Shown: in pieces, positions 1 to 11,738 of the stretch
Layout of the letters: each line of letters opens with the position of its first letter
Position numbering within the stretch: the stretch's first letter is position 1
Assembly: GCA_000349905.1 (NCBI GenBank)
Contig: KB722745.1
Location: 763,723-827,722 of the forward strand
Direction of reading: 5' to 3'
DNA: 64,000 nucleotides
Source: Volvariella volvacea V23
Lineage: Eukaryota; Basidiomycota; Agaricomycetes; Agaricales; Pluteaceae
Notes under the pieces: generated by a model
The model's input: only the letters and a program-made list of their open reading frames with translations
Told to the model about the DNA's origin: nothing
Database searches by the model: none
Position numbers and translations under genes: made by a program

Positions 1-313
1 GAAGCGGATAGTATTGCGAGGGGATTAGGACTGCCTCTGTTCCAAGCCATGCTGATATTGGGCTTACACTTTGCTCACTGCAGCTGTTACCTCGTTTTTA
101 TCTCGAGTTACTGTGTAGTCCTTTGATTGGACAGTTCCCTGCACTCAGATGGGTACCTTGGCGAGAACTTCTGTCCAACATTACAATTGCCACGATGGCC
201 GTCTTCTATATAAATTAGGATGTAACGTAACTCATCTCAATCACATGATCCAACCATAAGTAGGGAGGTCCCAAGTAGTGGCCTTAAGTTATATAAATCG
301 ATGACTATGACTA
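1..313. other. Intergenic, no gene seen
   Basis: No coding region, RNA gene or repeat can be supported here. It lies downstream of the TPR-CHAT gene and probably holds its 3' UTR and terminator, but no clear signal was read. Confidence 0.6.
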
Positions 314-3300
314 TCACACGCCAATATGTATGAAAGGAGCCCAACGGTAGGCAGGTACTCCGCTACGCCTAAGCGATCGTATCGCATCGTGCAAGGCCAA
401 TGCCGCATCCTTTGCATCGGGTTTCTTACCATTTGCGAACAATAGGTCGTACACTCTCTCCGCAACGTAGGGTCCATCCAAATCGTTGATCGCCCATAGT
501 GTTCCAACCGCTCCTTTAAATCCGGCAGACAGCATACCTCCTGCTAGATGCAGGGATTCGTTAGGCATGCCCCTGTCGCCCATAGCAGTTTCCCCAGCCG
601 ATAGGAAGACAAACTGCGCATCTGGCAGGTTCATCTCCATGAGTTTTTGCAACTCCAGCCTCTCACCATGCAATAACAACGCGCTCTTTAACGGGTCGTC
701 AGTATTCTGTTGGCCATGACAAGCAATGTGCAACCAGGATGATTTGGTGAGCGCTTGGATCACGTTTTTGATGGTTGCTTCTTCATTGACAAGAATGACT
801 GATTCCATTTTGGTAGCTCGTGCAAGGCTTTGCACCCGATCAACCTCCTCCGGCACACCTGGAAGACGTGGAATAGTCTCCTCAAACTCGGACACTGCAA
901 TGGCCGTCAAGGTGGGTTTGCTACTTCTTTTGGCATGCGCCTTTCTTGCGTGTATAAGTCCTCCCAGGGTGGGGGTATATGAGTGTACGAAGGCATTTGG
1001 AGGGCCTGCAGCGTGGACGGGGAGTTGAGCAAACGGTCCTGTCGGACACCACCAAATCCGTCCTTCCGTAATGCCACTCTGTAGTGACCATACGAGTTAG
1101 TACAATGATTGTTCACCAAACACGGCGGGAGGAATACCTCTGCAAGCCTATCTAGAATAGGTGATACAACCACTTTCCACAGACAATCCAACACTTCGTC
1201 CAACGCTGCCTCTTCAAGGGGACTCTTGTTCCTAGATGTGACCATTCCATTCCGCAATACGTCTTTTCCTCCCTCCATTCCAGCTGAGTCAAGGGCTTCA
1301 GATCCAACAGCCAACCCCATTAATCTATCCCTGAGCTCGTTCAATTGACCTTCCCTCGTCAGAAGCAGCAGAGCTGCTACGCCCGACTGAGTCAAAATTA
1401 GGGCATTACTACGGATCCGCGTGGCGCACAGTATGACGACTGGTCCCTCGCTAGCTGCCTCTTGCAATTCGTCGAATGGCTTTGGCAAAAGGAAGTCCTC
1501 GAAACCTGGAAGCTCTCTGATCCTACGAAGTAGCTTGTTTCTCTCGTCCGCTGTGTGTCGACATCTGGCCTCCGGAGACCAGCTCCTCCCTGCTTCCTGA
1601 TCACCTGCTTGAGAGTCTGTAGAGATGGTTGTGAGTATATTTGACAGTCCTTTTAATTCTTCGGCTAGCTTTGGATGAGCTTTTTGAAGGACCTCATGAT
1701 TAGCTTTAAGACTGAGTAAATGCTGGAAGGTAATCGCTAAGCCCTGTTCGACAAACTCTACGGCTTTTTCGAGGGTGTTAAATCTGATGCAGGTATCGAC
1801 CGCTTCTGATGTGATGGATGCAATGTCGTATCTCTTTATAGCCTCATGTCGAACGGCCATCGTGCTCCCAATCCATAGCAAATCCGGTAGTATGCCCATA
1901 ACTTGAGCGTACGCAGCGATGGCCTCCTCCTTGTGTTGGTGTCTCGTTGCAAACTTTGCCCACTCGTTGGCTTGAATCCACGCATTGTCTGGTGATGGGC
2001 TTGTTTCTATGTACCTGCGGAACCACAAGTACGCATTGCGTATACATTCGTCGTCATGGTCCAGGTCTGCTTTTTGAGAGTAAGCTAACGCTAAAGCGCG
2101 GAAGAGTGCTGAATGGCGCTCATTCGATTCCTTTGGTAGCAAATCAACTGCACGGAGAGCGTATGTGATCGCCTTCTTCAGATCCTCCTCCTCTCTTTTC
2201 CATGCATAGCGTGCACTGTATTCATGCGAGAGCCGTGCCAAGTTATCCAATAGGCTTTGGTGTCCAGAGGGAGCTGTATCAACTGCACGATGCAGCCATT
2301 CCATCGCCTTTTCTTGATCGTCATGATTAGTTAATCGCTTATAGCGATCGGAGTATGTAACGCCAAGCATCGCCTGCCTCTTGTACAGCTCTGGATGCGA
2401 TGCAGGGCTCTTCTGTACAGCCAGAAGGTGGGCATTGACCGCAGGGTCGAGGTCCTCTACGCGCTGGTATCGTAACCACCTCGCTCTATGCAGAGCGCCC
2501 AAAATGTAATATAAATCGGCTAAATCCTGGTCTTTGAGGGAAGGCGCTGCTAGCGCATTGTTGATCCAATTAAGGGCAAGCTCTATATCCTCGACGTTGC
2601 CTTGTTTAGCGAATAGAGCGCGATGAGCTTGAGCCATGCCCTCTTGAATCTTGTAATAGTTCTTGTCCATAGGATTCCCTGTGTTGAGCGCCTCGTTGAA
2701 CCATTTGAGCGCCAGTTCTAAGGTTTGAAGGTCGTCATTTTTTTCGTGTTGTAAGAGGAGGATATTGCCTAGTTGATGGTATACATAGCAACGGTTCTTG
2801 TCAACGCATGATACGCCTTCTGTCGCTCGTTCGCTATTCTGTAGAGCTTCTTCCAAGTCGTCATTGCTGTTTGAGAGATTGTACCTAGCCTGCAAGACGA
2901 TGGAGAGGTTGTGTTGGACCATTGGCAAGATTGGGTGGTCTGTGCCGATCCTTCTAACGACGCTGCGTAAGTGATCAATGGCCCCGTCAAGGTCCTCCTT
3001 CTGTCCTAGGAAGTTGAAACGGCTGTGAAGGCAGTTTCCGAGAGATGCAAGATAATAGGCAAGCGTTATTGGGTCGTGGGCCTTGTCTACCAGAAACTGC
3101 AACTCTGTAATGGCAGCATCTAGATCTGAGAGAGTCGAATGGACTTTGAATCGACATTCAAAGATCGATGCTCTAGTGTTGCGTCGAGACATTAAGGACT
3201 TCACGTTTGACTTGGGTGTATTCGCTATGCTGAGATCGACCCAATGAGAGGCTGCGTCCAGGTCCGGTACTTGTCCTTTTGCGTTGAATCGAAGTCGATG

Positions 3301-3849
3301 GGACATCGCTAAAGCATGCTGCCACCACGAGAGAGCATTCAGGTCGTCCTTAAGTTGTATGATTGCTTGCGTCTCGAGAGCGATGGCATCTTCAATAGAA
3401 CGTGTTGTTTCAACTGTTTCAAACTCTTCTCTCAGCGATATATCGAGTGATTGTGCGTGCCACAGCCAGGATTTTTGGTTGGGGGGCGTGTTGTGAAGCG
3501 CAGTCCGCTGTAGAGCGACTGCAAAGCGCAAATCTTCGATGTTTTTGAGGTGAGTAAAGCGATTATATAGGGAGGTGCCTAGACGCTGCTGGTAATGAGG
3601 TAGGCTAGGGTCGTCTTTTGCGATATTATCCAGCAGTTTGCGGGAGAAATAGATCGATCTCTTGAGGGAGGGAAGATGCCCTCGGCGTACATAGAATATA
3701 TGGTGTAGCCTCGCTATCGGAGGATACGTGTATCGGATTATTAGCCTTGTTACATTGAATTTCCTAGATGAATCGCTGCAGAACCCAGCTGCAAGAACAA
3801 AAAGTCGAGTTGCGCCTCGTGGCATAATGTGTCGTATGACATTAAGCAC
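314..3849 (-). CDS. TPR-CHAT protein with catalytic Cys replaced by Gly
   Basis: Two exons, complement(join(314..1078,1138..3849)), about 1158 residues. The 59-bp intron 1079-1137 (donor GTATTC, acceptor CTACAG) joins two frames that otherwise look like a frameshift; after splicing the protein reads through IWWCPTG, PVHAAG and SYTPTL, all typical of CHAT domains. Residues ~50-700 are TPR-like helical repeats with recurring LGxxLxxRF and DL-A motifs. The C-terminal ~250 residues are a CHAT (caspase HetF-associated with TPRs) peptidase-like domain. The catalytic His lies in HIACHG (about His1025), but the Cys motif, normally LSAC, reads LSAGETAMGD with Gly at about 1066 (codon GGG). CHAT proteins are caspase-like proteases linked to cell death and immunity; this one should lack Cys-dependent cleavage. 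The start is the first Met of the open frame; the first ~40 residues are not TPR-like, so an upstream exon is possible. Confidence 0.88.
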
Positions 3850-5913
3850 AAAGGAGAAAACCCAAAACCTTTGGATTATCCAAGGCCGAGGATTCGAAGT
3901 CTAAGGGTGGTACCGACTGTCAGTATCATCTAACCCTCGAGAATCCACTCCTTTTCCGAGTCCACACTAACCTGAGCTTCAGTCCCGCCACTATGAATCT
4001 TTGACTCCTTCGAGTCGGCTGTTGAAGATGGGTGCTGCTCAACAGCGTACCCGTCCGCCACTGGCGGTGCCTCCATCTGAGCCATTTGGATTTGGTATGG
4101 TCGCCGGGTGTTTGAAGTGGCACTGTGTGCACTGCCAAGTGCAGATTCGAAACCGGTGTTGCTTAGTAAGCAAATAAAGCCCGAATTTCTAGCCGTTTGT
4201 TGAAACCAAGAGCCAATGACCCAGCTCTACTTCCTCCTTACCCTCGATATAGCTCGCACTCCCCACCGCTCTTCTACGCAACTTCCGGATTTCCCGTCCT
4301 GACCATCTCTTCTCAATAATTTTGAATTCTCTCTCCCCCAAACCCTTGCCTTCCCTCGCACCTAAGGACTTTGATATCAATTCCTAAATTCCCAATCATT
4401 GCTCGTTTTTCCAGCAGTGATTGCTTCTTTCCCATCGTAGATCGTTCATCTCGAGTTTCTTCCTCGACACCCTCACTCAACTTAGCACCTCTGTATTTCG
4501 TTGTTTGATTTAAGTTCGTGCAAGTCCTGGTCCGTCATGCACTCCCGTGATAAGTATACACGAAACCAAATCGCTTATTCTTTGCATCAAGGGAAAGGAG
4601 CAAATCGTCAACGCAATAGTATAACGATGAAAGTCCCACTAGTAGGAATCCTCGAACACGTATTCCTTATTCTAGCTGTATAATTGGGAGTACAAAGACT
4701 CTGTACGACAGGTCTCGCACGTCTGCTCATATTGGGGGTCAGTGGCAATAGACTATTCTCCCCTTTGGAATCATTTCCGATATGGAGTGAGTTGTTCCCT
4801 TCTTTGGTAGGTATTTTACATCACTTATTTCTCCTACTTCCAGTAGGTGTCGCTTCTAATAAAAACTTTCATTCATCGATTATATCGTAATCTTGCTAGG
4901 CGTATCTATTCAGATTGCTTCTAAAGATTCCTTCGCTCAGCCACTCCCCGATCTCAATGCTATCAGCGCTGAATTCAATTTGCTGCGCTCCGCGAGTCTA
5001 GCAAGGTCGCACAGCGATTTACCGCTGCCGTAGCATGCATATGAGGGTTTCATCATTGGTCCATACGATAGCTTCGCCAGTCTGTAGGATGATGATTCGT
5101 ATAGCGAATATGTTCACAGTTCGGCTTCACCTGGTCTTCATACAGTTAGAACTGGTAGCATATCCTTACGTGGTGCAAATTGGGGTGTTGCTTACCCTAA
5201 TTTGAAGGTTAAGGGTGAAGAAGGGCTTCGCGCAGTCGACGCTTCGATTTGGGTGAATACTCGTAAACTCCATTTTTATGCTGCGGGAATTTAAGTCTTC
5301 TGTCTCACGATTAGCCGTTCCACCGAATGCGCATATTCAAGCTCCTGTTTGTATTGTTTAATTGCGGACTTGTCAAAGCGTCTACGCGAAGGGCTGAGCA
5401 GGGGTATACCATTGATGTAATGATATTTGCACCGTATAATTACCTTTTTTGGTAAACCAACAATGGTGCTTTTTTTTTCCTCTCATTATAGTGAAGGCCT
5501 GTAAAACCCGCTTCGTTACTCAAACTATCCTCAATCATTGGCATGAGCAATGAATTCTGAGAGGCATGCGTTTAGATTTACGGTACATGTAGAATTGATT
5601 TTGGTGACGTGATTCTCTCGGTCTCATCGCTTATGTCTGCGCCGTAGCAAATTGCAAAGGCCCTTGTGCTGTATTAATACCCTCGCAACTCCCGATGATC
5701 TAATTGAATTCTAACTGTCCATTTCCCACACCGCTACCACGCACCAGCTCCGTAAGTATCCGAATTGCAGGTCATAACCATACCATTTGTATCTCTAATA
5801 TCTGTAATAGGCCGAAGTTGAATCATACCCTTAAAGGTATGTTTCTCTTCGCCAGCTAGTAGCCCAACTTGAAGTATGCCTGCAGTTCAGCTCCAGGCCA
5901 GCATTAGGATCCG
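3850..5913. other. Long intergenic region, no gene seen
   Basis: About 2 kb between the TPR-CHAT start and the Gag-like ORF. Open frames here are short, unlike known families and without splice partners. The left part should carry the promoter of the leftward TPR-CHAT gene. The right part may include leader sequence of the retroelement, but no LTR, tRNA-primer site or other structure could be identified by eye. Confidence 0.5.
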
Positions 5914-6714
5914 ATGCCTGAGACAACACACAATCCCGTTCCTACGATGGGGATCTACGATATACCAATACTGAGTGATGACGGCTCCAACTGGTCCACC
6001 TACAAAGCAAAAATAACCAACCAGCTTATGGCTATGGGACTTCGTCGACACCTTATTGGTATCGCAAAAAAACCATCCCCCAAAATCGGAAAGTATGAAA
6101 AGGACTGTTGCGCGGAAAGTAAAAGTCCAACGAGCATATTATCAGCCGAGGAGATTGAGAAGGTGGAACAAGCCATCGACTTGTATGAGCAGAAGGAGGC
6201 CCAGATGCGGTCGCTCATATACAGCACCATTAGCCACTCTACGTTCCTTCAAGTTAAGGATTGCCCCTCTGCGCATGAGGTTTGGGAGAACATTGTTACA
6301 CTGAACGAGAAGAAAATAGTGCACCTCTCCGAAAAGACTTTGGACCGGCTTCAGTCCTTGCGATATGACCCGAAAGCCTCAGGAGCGAGTATGCGTAGCC
6401 ACATCAACAACCTAGTGGCCCTTCGAGAGCGGTTGGCTGACACGGGGTGCCCAATCAGTGATGAGGAGTTCGTCCCCTCTATCCAAGAGTCTCTATCCTC
6501 CACGACTCCATATCGACGACTCTTGAGCTTGATCAAGATTATAACAGACCTCACGCAAAAACCAGTCAATTCAAAGGCTTTGATTCAACTCCTGTACGAT
6601 GAAGAGGACGCATTATCTACCCGTATGCCTGCACCATCGCCACCGCCACCGACTGGGGGCGTCACTACCAAAGAACCAGTTCCGCTCGGGAGTTCAAGGT
6701 CGAAAATGCTTTAG
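5914..6714 (+). mobile_element. Solitary Gag-like ORF of a Ty1/Copia-type retroelement
   Basis: A 266-residue intronless ORF. It opens like Copia Gag proteins (UBN2/DUF4219-type): a short leader, then a 'DGSNWSTYKAKI' motif, 'MGLRRHL', a central 'SAHEVWENI' motif and a helical stretch 'LQSLRYDPKASGASMRSHINNL'. The C-terminus is Pro-rich (SPPPPTGG) and ends without a CCHC zinc knuckle. No protease, integrase, reverse transcriptase or RNase H follows, and no LTRs were recognised. It is most likely the remaining 5' part of a decayed Copia element, though the fully open frame leaves room for a retained or domesticated Gag. It sits at the left edge of the CpG-poor repeat island. Confidence 0.7.
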
Positions 6715-7299
6715 CAGGCAAAGGAAATTGCCAAAAATCGTTCTCTAGTTAAGGGATATTTATAAATCCCCCATTTCTAGTTTCAACCTCTTCGACATGC
6801 TCACCCGAAGTCAACTTCTCTATCTCTTTTTTGAATTCTAGTAGGAAGTCCTCTCAATCGATAGGGTCGTCAACATACTAGTAGCTAATGTTATTATCAG
6901 TGTTGCTTATACACTCGCACACGCACCAGGCAATCTGCACGAGATCATTGTATCAATTGAACGGCGAGACATTTATTTGGTTGCACTCTACAGAATGTTG
7001 GACGGACCATCAATATGAACTGGACTTATGGTTATCCAGACCAAGTATATGGACCGGTACTTGGAATGTACACATGTTACAGAGAAATACGTGGCTAGAT
7101 ACACATGGTAAACAGTCATAGGATACAGGTAGATAGATCCTAAGTATCACCGAAGTGACCCACATCAATTCTAATGTGAATACCACCATTTCCAAAATAG
7201 TGGATGGCACTTGTCACTCCTCTGTACAAATAGTTCCAGCATGTACCTACCAGCCCCCCAATCCTTAGATATACACGAAGTATCATTACTCTCTATTCC
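6715..7299. other. Intergenic, no gene seen
   Basis: Sequence following the Gag-like ORF where pol would be expected. Only short frames without family resemblance are present. CpG is still present here, in contrast to the next 3 kb. Confidence 0.5.
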
Positions 7300-8222
7300 T
7301 AGGTGAGGTGACCTCCATAGCCTCTAGCACCTGTAAGGCTGCTGTTCAACACAAAAACTACTCTGACAAGTGAAACTGAATAAGGGGAACAAATTTGCTG
7401 ACCAACAATGAAATAGTATGCTGCCACCTGTTTTAGGGTGATTCTAGTCACCACAGAAATGAATGTTAGGATACATCAATAATAGCACTGACAGGCTGGC
7501 CATAAATCCAGACCTGGATTCATCTAATATACCCCTAATATATGTTCATGTGAATGAGAAACCATATAGCACGAAAAAGCTGATTGTTTGGAGAGTCAGA
7601 GATGAGCCCTGGTCTGCTGACTAGGTAAATTGAAGAGCAGATGTGCAATAATGTGTGAAACATTGCTCAGTAGGAAGCTTTGACAAAGGTACCAGAATCA
7701 GGCCTGGTTTGAAGTTCAACTTCAGAATAGAGTGTTTGACATATATTTTGTGCTTGAGAACAAAACCAATTCATGGGAAGGTCGCCTGAGACTGCTAGAC
7801 GTGCACACTCATACTGGACATGTTGCCCACAATGCACTATTATAACAGGAAGGCTTGTGAAGCTTCTTGGACCACTACCTTCCTATTATGGACTTGTAAT
7901 AATACCCTGAGTCCTACTCAGAAACTGGCAACTTCACCCAAATCTTGAAAACTTTGATCTTGGGTATCACAGCACCTGGTAGCCTTGTGCTCACAAAAAT
8001 CCCAAAGCAGATGTGATTGCACTTGTTTCTGTGACAGGGAAACTTTTTGGAAAAGTAATAATATCCCTTATTTCGTCTTGGTTCAATTATTTCATTTCTC
8101 TTAATTCTTTTTAATATTTTATTTGATGGACTATCAGAAATGACATTCTATAAAAGATTCCTCAATGCTGTTTGCGAAGAGCTATACAGTTCTAATTTAT
8201 TTGTACATCTACTCAGTATATA

Positions 8223-8796
8223 AGGCCTTCAAGGTCAATTAAAATATTAAGCAATCTTGTTCCCAGATTTTATGAGTGAACTTGAGCACTGCTTTGTTTG
8301 ACAAATCATATAGTAACTTGGGATATAGTCTACTTGAGAATTGGCTTCTTGGGAAGAGTTTTGGATATAGTTTGGTTGCAAGTGAGAGTGAACCACTAGA
8401 TATTGATCTAAGGGTTTCAGCATCATTGTGAGTGCATGCATCAAGCAGATTCTTAGACAGAATTTTGCTGGACATTAATTAAAATCCATCTGAAGCTCAG
8501 AAGAGTTTTATTTGGTCAGGACTTTGTAGCTTAAGTGTGCAAAGGCCTGTATTCTACATTATGAGTGAAGGAGATCTAATTTACAGGGTCACCAATGCTT
8601 TGGATGTTGTCCAGGAATTGCTGAGAGGAAGTTCATTGAGCCAAGTAGACACCAGTCTAGCCACCCCAGTCTAGCCACCCCCACAAACTTAAGCTTGATT
8701 TGGGTGTTTTTGGAGTTGTGTGTGTGTTGCATATCACCTCTAGTGCTTCAGGAGCAGATCTCAAGAGCATGCACATCCCACAGTTTTCAGGGCCAT
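8223..8796. repeat. Repeat unit, copy 1
   Basis: First copy of a unit that recurs at 8897-9534. Shared anchors include 'atcatatagtaacttgggat', 'cttcttgggaagagttttgg' and 'gaggaagttcat'. The right edge coincides with the assembly gap. The copies differ mainly by transitions, often TG in one copy against CA in the other at the same site. Confidence 0.8.
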
Positions 8797-8896
8797 NNNN
8801 NNNNNNNNNNNNNNNNNNNNNNNNNNNNNNNNNNNNNNNNNNNNNNNNNNNNNNNNNNNNNNNNNNNNNNNNNNNNNNNNNNNNNNNNNNNNNNNN
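8797..8896. other. Assembly gap of 100 N between repeat copies
   Basis: Exactly 100 N, the usual placeholder for a gap of unknown size. It lies precisely at the junction of the two repeat copies, so more copies could be collapsed here, or it could be artificial like the other two gaps in the window. Confidence 0.95.
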
Positions 8897-9534
8897 GGTC
8901 TTCAAGGTTGATTAAAATATCAAGCAACCTTGTTCCTGGATTTTACAAGTGAACTTAAGTGCTGTTTTGTTTGATGAATCATATAGTAACTTGGGATATA
9001 GTCTATCTAAGAATTAGCTTCTTGGGAAGAGTTTTGGATATAGTTTATTTGTGAGCAAGAGCAAACCACTAGGTATTGACCTAAGGGTTTCAGCATTGTT
9101 GTGAGCATGTGCGCCAGGTGGATTCTTAGACAGAATGTTGCCAAGTGCCTTTTAAAATCCATCTGAGGTTCAATAGAGCTTTATTTGGTCAGGGATTCAC
9201 AGCTTAAGTGTGTGAAGGCCTGTATTCTACCTACGAGTGAAGGAGATCTAATTTACAGGGTCACCAACACTTTGGATGTTGTCCAGGTGTGAAGGCCTGT
9301 ATTCTACCTACGAGTGAAGGAGATCTAATTTACAGGGTCACCAACACTTTGGATGTTGTCCAGGAATCACCAAGAGGAAGTTCATCAAGCCAAGTAGGTG
9401 CCAGTCTAGCTGCCCCCACAAACTTAAGCTTGATTTGGGTGTTTTTGGAGTTGTGTGTGTGTTGCATATTGCCTCTAGTGCTTCAGGAGCAGATCTCGAG
9501 AGTGTGCACATCCCACAGTTTTCAGGGCCATCCC
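8897..9534. repeat. Repeat unit, copy 2
   Basis: Second copy of the unit starting at 8223, diverged from copy 1 by roughly a tenth of positions by eye and longer because of the 77-bp internal tandem duplication at 9211-9364. Confidence 0.8.
9211..9364. repeat. Perfect 77-bp tandem duplication
   Basis: The block beginning 'tgtgaaggcctgtattctac' and ending 'gttgtccagg' occurs at 9211-9287 and again, identically, at 9288-9364. Copy 1 of the larger unit carries it once (around 8550-8622). Identity inside an otherwise diverged repeat means either a very recent duplication or an assembly artefact. Confidence 0.85.
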
Positions 9535-10762
9535 ACAGTCAGCCTTTCACTGCTTGCCATCAGAATCTGATGGAAGGTAGCTACAGTGCTTCTAATGTTG
9601 TCAAGAGATTCCCCATAGCCTTGTTGTTTTGATGGCAGCAGGGTAATTAGTTGCCATGAACCAAGGAAATGGGTTTTCTAAAACTTCATTTGATAGATCT
9701 ATGATTATTGGTGCTGAACTGTTGATTTGGTTCAGTGGGTTTGAGGTGGAGTCTGATCACTCTGGTTGTTATTCTGTGGGGTCTTCAGTCATGTCCCTGA
9801 CCCACATGAATGCTCCCTTGTGGTCTTTGATTCAGAGATGTTCCAGGAAATTTTCCATCTCTGGGAATTTTGGGGTTAATACTCATCTAACACCTTTCTC
9901 CATCTTCATCATCTTTTGTAGTAGCAGAAAGTGCTGCATCTTTAACCACATCAAATTCCCCCTGACAATGTAATCTACTAACACTTCAAACCATATACCA
10001 TCAATTTGTTCATAGATGTCTTCATTGTCTTCATTGGTGTCAAGCAGGGAGTGGTAGTGACTGAAATGGGCTTGGTGATGGGGCATGTCTATTGGCAGTT
10101 TGTGTTTTGTGAATGTGAACTCAGAATCATTGTGGTCATATTTATATTGCACTGTGACTTGTGACAAAAATTAAAATACTCTTATTCTATGATTCCTGAC
10201 ATTCTGCATTGCTACGAGGGAGTATAATAAGTAAGAAACAAACATAGCTAATTATGCATACATATTCTGTATTAAATACACCTAATTTGTGTTTACAACT
10301 ATTATAAAATATGATCTAGTGGAGTGTGAATTGAGTAAATCCTGGAATTTGCTGCATTTTAAGGAAGATGCCAAGAATGAGCATGCAGCAGTGAAGTCCA
10401 GGAATTGCCACATTTTATGGGGAAATTGCCAAGGGAGGTGTCTGCATGCTGAGCCCTAAGCGTCGGCTATCAATTTCCGGGACTTACTGCACTTTATGCA
10501 GCAAACTCTAAGGGGAGACTCCATTGAAAAGACCAAGTCCTACACTTACATTCCGGACTTAGAATGAGTGACAGGTGACCCTAGAACTCGGTTGCTGACA
10601 AGGCCCCTCACCCCTAAGCACCCTATGTTCATATGTCCCCATGATGGTCCTCCTAGATTTGGCAGTTCTTCAAGGAATACCTCTAGGTCATTGTCCTGTA
10701 CTTCACCAACAACGAGTACCTATAATGATTCGCATTTGATTAAGCTCCTCTTAGTTATGCCC

Positions 10763-11500
10763 CTACTGGTGTAAAAGCAATCTGTAAAAGCAATCTGTAA
10801 AAGCAAGATACTTTAGGTTCTTCAAGCACCCAAAGTTATTCTTGTTGGAGTAGCACTCTTCGAAAGTCTCGTCCCCACCATCCAGAATCTCTAGATGTGT
10901 TAGATGTTTGAGAGCTTCATGATTGAAATCGATTTCATATGAGAATAGTTCAGCGAGTGCAACACTGAGACGAAGAAGACCTGTTCCAATGGTACGGAGG
11001 GGTGCATGGAGTATGCAAGCGAGCTGGCTCAGCAGAGTTGGTTCAGGATCTGGAATTTCGCACCAAATAGTGACATCTTGTAGGTTTGGGCATTGCAGAA
11101 TCACCTCCTGCCATCTTAGCTCTATGCTCTCCACCATACTTAGCACTTGGATTTCTTCTTGCGGAGTGTGTGCTTACGAGGCCGGAGTACTAGGTGCTTG
11201 ACGTAGAGAAATTGGTCACTGGATGGATAAGGGGAATATGTGTTTCGAGGTTGATAAACATATTCCGAGTCTTCTAGGGCTAGTACTTCGTATAGTATAG
11301 GTTGTAGCCTAGTCAGCTCACTGATTAGAGATGTGATGCAGGTACAATGAATGGAGACAGGTGTGTCGAAGCTCTAATTTGAAAAAACCCACTTACCAAG
11401 CTCGTACACGCCGTGCAACCAACTCGCCAAGTGCCAACTTCGTCAAGGGGTGGGAACTACACCACCCAGTCTGCCACGTGGTCTTCGCGGACCCATTTAG
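10763..11500 (-). pseudogene. F-box-like family gene, truncated pseudogene
   Basis: Member of the split-Trp F-box-like family found eight times in the window. The exon 1 remnant ends at 11397 in an ARRVRAW motif, but its 5' part no longer encodes the usual LPxELERxIFE stretch. The family intron is present (11309-11396, GTAAGT...CTAG) and exon 2 starts at 11308 with the 'LQPILYEVL' motif. A one-base frameshift near 11150-11165 breaks the frame before LSMVESIELRW; the rest keeps CPNLQDVTIW, SPLR-like and IDFNHEALKHLTHLEILD motifs. It ends abruptly after CLKNLKYLAF at a 13-bp tandem repeat (10771-10806), so the last ~100 residues are missing. The truncation abuts the repeat island. Confidence 0.75.
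10771..10806. repeat. 13-bp tandem repeat
   Basis: The unit 'gtaaaagcaatct' is repeated two full times plus a partial third at the truncated 3' end of the F-box-like pseudogene. It may mark a repair or insertion junction. Confidence 0.8.
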
Positions 11501-11738
11501 CGCAGTGTCAATGGTGAGCGAAATTCGAACTCGAAGAGGAGAACTAATGCAAGTGTCGAGTCCCGAGTCCCAAAAATCTCGTACTACATAGTAATATGTA
11601 CGAACCATACAAAATCGTCTCACTCACTCTGCAAGGCCCCGTGGGCGTCATGATGACGTGCTAGCCTATTCACGATACCAATCTAGTGGGAAGCAAAACT
11701 ACTTTGAATATGTCCGCGTTCTGCATCCTGAGCCGTTG

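Larger units (their letters stand above)
7300..10440. repeat. CpG-depleted, decayed repeat island
   Basis: About 3.1 kb almost free of CpG: I count roughly a dozen CpG by eye, against several per 60-base line in neighbouring genes, while TG and CA are abundant. It contains two copies of a ~0.6-kb unit. No long ORF survives. The best remnants are on the minus strand (8239-8475 and 9883-10167); the latter contains motifs DMPHHQAHFSHYHSLLD and YIVRGNLMWLKMQHFLLLQ, which I cannot assign to a family. The composition fits an old transposon decayed by deamination of methylated CpG, which is known for silenced repeats in agaric genomes. Confidence 0.75.

Noticed and set aside
900..1140. Apparent frameshift between two CHAT-gene reading frames
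   Set aside because: A canonical 59-bp intron (1079-1137) joins them and restores CHAT motifs IWWCPTG, VHAAG and SYTPTL; no frameshift is needed.
4130..4160. B-box-like ATTCGAAACC near 4146
   Set aside because: No matching A-box or cloverleaf; likely chance.
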